Assembly: GCA_039934635.1 (NCBI GenBank)
Contig: JBDTLT010000210.1
Coordinates: 1 to 9,610 of the forward strand
Source: DATLFA01 sp039934635
Lineage (GTDB): Bacteria > Actinomycetota > Acidimicrobiia > Acidimicrobiales > WLNW01
Length of the DNA: 9,610 nucleotides
Direction of reading: 5' to 3'
The notes under the pieces are model-generated. The model did no database searches, had not been told where the DNA came from, and saw nothing but the letters and a program-made list of their open reading frames with translations. Position numbers and translations under genes: made by a program. Below, piece by piece: positions 6,351 through 9,610 of this stretch (position 1 is its first letter; the number at the start of each line of letters is the position of its first letter).

Positions 6351-7364
6351 TCAGGCGAGCTCCTTGCGATGGCCGGTCGACAATGCGTCGAGCGCTTGGC
6401 GGTCGATCTGCGCACTGGCAACGGCCGCGACCTTACAGGGCGTGATGGCTCGGAGGGTTGACGTACGACGACCACCTTCGAGCGCGGCGCGCTCGCCCAA
6501 GACCGCGCCGGGGCCCAACTCGGCAACGATCGTGCCGTCGACGTCGACCGACAACACTCCATCGAGCAACAAGAACAACTCGTGGCCCTCGTCTCCTTGC
6601 TCGACGAGCGTGGCGCCCTTCTTCACTTTGCGAATGTCGGGCTTTTGCCCGCCGCGCATGATCGAGTTCGAGAGCTCGCGTTCGAGTGATGTCTCGACTT
6701 CGGTGACGAGCGCGGGCGAATCGAGATCGCCCCACGGCGTGTGTTTGCCGAAGGCGTGCTTCCACCAGTCCTTGAACTGCGTCGTGCCGCTCTTCTTCAC
6801 GAGCCGACCGGTGTCGTCATAGATCCAGTGCCGGGGAAATGGACTCGCGCCCGTGACCGAGTGCTCGACCTTACCGTCGGCGTAGAGCGTCATTGACAAC
6901 GTCGTCCACGCGATCGGTGGGCGGTATTGGACAAACGGTGGGTGGCGCACGGTGCGAGGCGCGGGCACACCGGTGCGCCCGCCCGCGGTCTGCGTGAAAC
7001 GCACCCACCCGTCGCCGTGTTCGGGTTCGGCCAACCGATCAGGAAGCGCGGTGGCCTGGACGAACAACGAGCCGAGCCCGAACTTCACCCGAGTCGCACC
7101 GATCGAGCCACCGCCCAGGTAGCCGCACTTGACGATCTGTCCGTCTTCGACCTCGATCCACGCCCTGAGATGATTCGCGAAGCGGAATCGATCGGCGGCG
7201 CGGAGGCTTTCGACGGTTGCCTTCACGTCGGGCCCGATCGTGTCGGGCGGCGTCTGGTCGTAGTGGAACGCGCCGAAGGAGAAGGGCAGCTTTGGCATGC
7301 CGTCGATCGCTTCGGACGGTATCCATGAGATGGAGGTGACCGAGCTGGTGATTCGCATGGCCAT
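6351..7364 (-). CDS. Cyclic-nucleotide-binding-domain protein with unrecognised N-terminal domain
   Basis: A 337-residue protein. Residues about 242-335 form a cNMP-binding (CAP/CRP-like) beta-roll: VKKGATLVEQGDEGHELFLL followed by the phosphate-binding cassette GAVLGERAALEGGRRTSTL (286-304), with the expected Glu (E291) and Arg (R300) followed by a small hydroxyl residue. No helix-turn-helix follows, so it is not a CRP-type transcription factor. Residues about 7-215 are rich in aromatic and predicted beta-strand segments (for example RFRFANHLRAWIEVEDG, PFPRHWIYDDTGRLVKKSG, FGKHTPWGDLDSP); I do not recognise the domain. It may be the effector whose activity cNMP controls. Start choice is ATG 7364, with a second ATG two codons later; neither has an obvious Shine-Dalgarno. 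The frame runs open further upstream, but that part lies over the cyclase gene. It is first in a leftward unit with the MBL-fold gene and divergent from the cyclase gene. Confidence 0.85.
   Translation of the reverse strand: MAMRITSSVTSISWIPSEAIDGMPKLPFSFGAFHYDQTPPDTIGPDVKATVESLRAADRFRFANHLRAWIEVEDGQIVKCGYLGGGSIGATRVKFGLGSLFVQATALPDRLAEPEHGDGWVRFTQTAGGRTGVPAPRTVRHPPFVQYRPPIAWTTLSMTLYADGKVEHSVTGASPFPRHWIYDDTGRLVKKSGTTQFKDWWKHAFGKHTPWGDLDSPALVTEVETSLERELSNSIMRGGQKPDIRKVKKGATLVEQGDEGHELFLLLDGVLSVDVDGTIVAELGPGAVLGERAALEGGRRTSTLRAITPCKVAAVASAQIDRQALDALSTGHRKELA
6360..6365 (-). promoter_or_regulatory. Ribosome-binding site for the MBL-fold gene
   Basis: AAGGAG on the minus strand lies inside the last codons of the cyclic-nucleotide-binding gene, 11 nt before GTG 6348. 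The gap is slightly long, but it is the only purine-rich match and supports the GTG start. Confidence 0.55.
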
Positions 7365-7453
7365 AGCGTCGCGCAGCACGGCGTGAAGCGAAACTGTGCC
7401 GGCCTCCCCCGGACGGGGTGGTAGCCCCACTACACGGCGGCAGGACAGCGCCC

Positions 7454-7484
7454 TTGTGCCGCGACCCCCGTATGCGGTCAGAAT
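7454..7484 (+). promoter_or_regulatory. Candidate promoter of the cyclase operon, leaderless
   Basis: CAGAAT at 7479-7484 (four of six match TATAAT) ends six bases before GTG 7491, the spacing expected for a leaderless transcript; no Shine-Dalgarno precedes the GTG. TTGTGC at 7454-7459 is a poor -35 with a 19-nt spacer. The 126-bp divergent region 7365-7490 also contains short G/C inverted repeats near 7408-7427 (GGGG/CCCC, GTGG/CCAC). I find no clear promoter for the leftward gene. Confidence 0.35.
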
Positions 7485-7490
7485 GCAGAT

Positions 7491-8807
7491 GTGAGCGAAT
7501 CGCGCATCACCGTCTTTCTCGCCGACGACAGCGTTCTCATCCGTGAAGGAGTGAGGGCGATGATCGCCCGCGAGCGTGATCTCGAGGTCGTCGGGGTCGC
7601 CGAGGACTATGACGGCCTCGTCAACGGGGCGGCCGAGTTGAATCCCAACGTGGTCGTCTCCGACATCCGCATGCCGCCCGCGTTCCAACGCGAGGGCATC
7701 GACGGCTGCAAGGAGATCCGCAAGCAACATCCCGGCACCGGCGTCGTGATCCTCTCCCAGTACGACGATCCCGACTACGCCATCGCCCTGCTGTCCGAAG
7801 GGGCGGTCGGCTACGCCTACCTGCTCAAGGACCACATTGCCGAAGGCGACCAGCTCGCCCGGGCCATTCGCGAAGTCGCCACTGGCGGCTCGATGCTCGA
7901 CCCGGCGATCGTCAACGCGCTGATGCGCCCGATGACCTCGGCCGGCGACCTCTCCCGCGAGGACGAGCAGCTGCTGTCGATGGTCGCCGAGGGCAAGCCC
8001 ATCAAGGCCATCGCCGCCGCGACCCAAGCCACACCGGCGGCCGTCGCCGAGTTGGTCGAGCGGCTGTTCGTCAAGCTCGCCGCGGGGGTCAGCGCCGGCT
8101 CCGAAGGCGCCCTGCGCCGACTGCGGCTGTTGCACGAGGCCATCGTCAGTCGCGAAGAGCAGGGCGAGACGCTGTCACGATTGTTGCCGTCGGGGCTCGC
8201 CGAAAAGCTGCGCACTGATGGCCGCAAGATCGGCGAGACCGAACGGCTCACGGTCACCGTGTTGATGTCGGACATCCGGGGCTACTCGACGATCGCAGAG
8301 CACGCGGACCCGACCCAGCTCGCGCAGCAGCTGAATTTGCACCGCGCCGAAATGAACCGAGCGATCCTCGCTGCGGGCGGCACCGTGATGCAGTACGTCG
8401 GCGACGCAGTGATGGCCGTGTTCGGTGCGCCCGTCGCATACGACGACCACGCGGACCGGTCGCTGCGGGCGGCCATCGCGATGCACGACGCGCAGGATGC
8501 GGTCAACGTGCGCTGGCAAGCCGACGGGCTCCCGCCGTTCGGGCTCGGTATCGGTCTGTCGACCGGCGAAGTTGCGGCCGCGCTACTCGGCTCGGACGAA
8601 CGCGTCGAGTACACCGTCGTCGGCGACGCGGTCAACCTCACGCAGCGGTTGCAGCAGTTCGGCCAACCCGGACAAACCGTGCTCTCCGAGCCCACGTGGG
8701 CGGCCCTCACCAGTCGTCCGTCGAAGTTCGAACAACTCGACCCAGAAATGGTCAAAGGACGCGACACCCCAGTGGTCGCTTATCGCATCACCGGAACAGG
8801 AGAATGA
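7491..8807 (+). CDS. Response regulator fused to class III adenylate/guanylate cyclase
   Basis: A 438-residue cytoplasmic signalling enzyme that makes a cyclic nucleotide in response to phosphorelay input. Receiver domain, 5-125: acidic pair D12/D13, phospho-acceptor D58 in VVVSDIRMP, S89 and K113. Residues about 155-199 (LSREDEQLLSMVAEG to LFVKLAAG) resemble a LuxR/GerE helix-turn-helix whose recognition helix has decayed. A helical linker (about 208-248) leads to the cyclase domain, 250-438: metal aspartates D261 (MSDIRGYS) and D305 (YVGDAVMAVFG), and transition-state residues N382 and R386 (VNLTQRLQ). The substrate-selecting pair is Q301 and T375 instead of the Lys-Asp or Lys-Thr of typical adenylate cyclases, so ATP versus GTP is open. 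Start GTG 7491 fits the receiver-domain N-terminus and the -10 spacing. The stop is one base before the ABC ATPase start. The partner histidine kinase is not in the window. Confidence 0.92.
   Translation: MSESRITVFLADDSVLIREGVRAMIARERDLEVVGVAEDYDGLVNGAAELNPNVVVSDIRMPPAFQREGIDGCKEIRKQHPGTGVVILSQYDDPDYAIALLSEGAVGYAYLLKDHIAEGDQLARAIREVATGGSMLDPAIVNALMRPMTSAGDLSREDEQLLSMVAEGKPIKAIAAATQATPAAVAELVERLFVKLAAGVSAGSEGALRRLRLLHEAIVSREEQGETLSRLLPSGLAEKLRTDGRKIGETERLTVTVLMSDIRGYSTIAEHADPTQLAQQLNLHRAEMNRAILAAGGTVMQYVGDAVMAVFGAPVAYDDHADRSLRAAIAMHDAQDAVNVRWQADGLPPFGLGIGLSTGEVAAALLGSDERVEYTVVGDAVNLTQRLQQFGQPGQTVLSEPTWAALTSRPSKFEQLDPEMVKGRDTPVVAYRITGTGE
8798..8802 (+). promoter_or_regulatory. Ribosome-binding site for the ABC ATPase
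   Basis: AGGAG lies within the last codons of the cyclase gene, six bases before ATG 8809. It fixes this start against the much longer open frame upstream, which overlaps the cyclase. Confidence 0.8.
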
Positions 8808-8808
8808 C

Positions 8809-9528
8809 ATGACCGACATCGTCGTCGAGGCAAAGGGCGTGTATCGCACGTTCGAGCAAGAGCTCGCCCCGATCCGAGCACTGCGCGGTGCGGACCTCAC
8901 CGTCACCAAGGGTGAGTTCGTAGCGGTGATGGGTCCCTCAGGTTGCGGCAAGTCGACGATGCTCAACGTCATCGCGGGGCTCGACCGTCCCGACGAGGGC
9001 GAGGTGATCGTCGCCGGACAAGACCTCACCAAGCTCGATGAGAACGGTCTGGCGTTGATGCGGCGCAAGCACATTGGCATCGTCTTCCAGTTCTTCAATC
9101 TGCTCGAAGGCATGACGGTGCTCGAAAACGTGATCATGCCGGCGTTGATCGTGGGCATGAAGCGACGCCCGGCAGAGGCGCGAGCGCGCGATCTGCTCGA
9201 TCTTCTCGGCATCGGCGACAAGGCCAAGCAGGCACCCGGCGCACTCTCCGGTGGTCAGCGTCAACGTCTCGCCATCGCCCGTGCGATCGCGAACGAACCG
9301 ACGCTCATCCTCGCCGACGAACCGACCGGTGCACTCGACAGCGAGGGCGGCGACGAGATCCTCGAGCTCTTCGAACGGCTGCACGCGCAAGGCCAGACCA
9401 TCCTGCTCGTCACCCACGATCAACCCGTGGCCGACGCCGCGGCTCGCATCGTTCGCATGAAGGACGGCCGCGTGGTCGACGACGGTCTCGAGATGTCGGC
9501 CGGCGCGACCGCTGCCTCCGCCAGCTGA
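8809..9528 (+). CDS. ABC transporter ATP-binding protein, MacB/LolD type
   Basis: A 239-residue ATPase subunit that powers a membrane transporter or mechanotransmitter of the MacB/LolD/FtsE type. All motifs are intact: Walker A GPSGCGKST (42-50), Q-loop glutamine Q94 in IVFQFFNLLEGMTVLENV, the signature LSGGQ (146-150), Walker B LILADEP with catalytic E171, the D-loop GALD (174-177) and switch histidine H203 in VTHDQ. The phrases VFQFFNLL and ADEPTGALDS are typical of this subfamily, whose permeases usually have four transmembrane helices and a large extracytoplasmic domain. It starts one base after the cyclase stop, so it is in the same operon, and a further gene starts 41 bp downstream. Transport substrate cannot be inferred. 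Its linkage to the cyclase suggests coordinated expression, or a transporter that serves the same stress response. Confidence 0.93.
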   Translation: MTDIVVEAKGVYRTFEQELAPIRALRGADLTVTKGEFVAVMGPSGCGKSTMLNVIAGLDRPDEGEVIVAGQDLTKLDENGLALMRRKHIGIVFQFFNLLEGMTVLENVIMPALIVGMKRRPAEARARDLLDLLGIGDKAKQAPGALSGGQRQRLAIARAIANEPTLILADEPTGALDSEGGDEILELFERLHAQGQTILLVTHDQPVADAAARIVRMKDGRVVDDGLEMSAGATAASAS

Positions 9529-9558
9529 GCCCGCGCCAACCAAAGCTTGTTGCGAGAC

Positions 9559-9562
9559 GGAG
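9559..9562 (+). promoter_or_regulatory. Ribosome-binding site for the gene entering at 9570
   Basis: GGAG, seven bases before ATG 9570, is well placed and decides the start of the truncated downstream gene. Confidence 0.6.
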
Positions 9563-9569
9563 TGAATCG

Positions 9570-9610
9570 ATGACCGCGACCGAAGTCACGCGCATCGTCG
9601 TCTGCTTGTT
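9570..9610 (+). CDS. N-terminal fragment, probable ABC permease
   Basis: Only 13 complete codons are inside the window (MTATEVTRIVVCL), so the sequence itself cannot identify the product. The good ribosome-binding site, the 41-bp gap after a MacB/LolD-type ATPase and the same direction make the cognate permease the likeliest content: such ATPases are usually followed by an FtsX/MacB-like membrane protein. The hydrophobic run IVVCL would fit the approach to a first membrane helix, but is too short to count as evidence. Confidence 0.5.
   Translation, partial: MTATEVTRIVVCL

Noticed and set aside
7365..8135. 257-codon N-terminal extension of the cyclic-nucleotide-binding protein
   Set aside because: It is antisense to the receiver domain of the cyclase gene, with low-complexity Gly/Asp/Val composition; no homology to known domains is visible.
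8425..8808. Long N-terminal extension of the ABC ATPase
   Set aside because: It overlaps the cyclase domain in another frame, is Ser/Arg/Thr-rich, and the AGGAG at 8798-8802 clearly serves ATG 8809.

Overview
The window is GC-rich bacterial DNA, densely coded, with C/G-rich third codon positions, overlapping stop/start codons and promoters that appear to give leaderless transcripts. This points to Actinomycetota, and the gene families would suit an Acidimicrobiia-type lineage, but no marker gene fixes the taxon. I see no rRNA, tRNA, CRISPR array or insertion sequence.

Left part (1-4015, all on the minus strand, read right to left): a three-gene cassette. It encodes a stand-alone circularly permuted ATP-grasp protein (2519-4015), a stand-alone alpha-E protein (1573-2508), and a second ATP-grasp/alpha-E fusion (1576 to beyond position 1). 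The fusion is an uninterrupted reading frame that runs off the left edge. Its ATP-grasp half has lost the residues that bind nucleotide in the stand-alone copy, so it looks like a pseudo-enzyme paired with an active one. The family is predicted, from comparative genomics, to make peptide-like amide bonds.

Middle (4016-4343): 328 bp without a gene, holding two stem-loops and a 12-bp palindrome. These probably end the transcript arriving from the right and include the promoter of the ATP-grasp cassette.

Right part (4344-9610): an amidohydrolase_2-family hydrolase (4344-5462), a metallo-beta-lactamase-fold hydrolase (5494-6348) and a cyclic-nucleotide-binding-domain protein (6351-7364) on the minus strand. 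Diverging from them on the plus strand are a response regulator fused to a class III nucleotide cyclase (7491-8807), a MacB/LolD-type ABC ATPase (8809-9528) and the first codons of a further gene (9570 to the edge), probably its permease. The divergent pair puts a cNMP synthase opposite a cNMP receptor and a possible phosphodiesterase, so it reads as a cyclic-nucleotide signalling module tied to an ABC transporter. The amidohydrolase has its own promoter, with a perfect 16-bp palindrome across the spacer between its -35 and -10 elements. This suggests a dedicated repressor, TetR-like in style, encoded outside the window.
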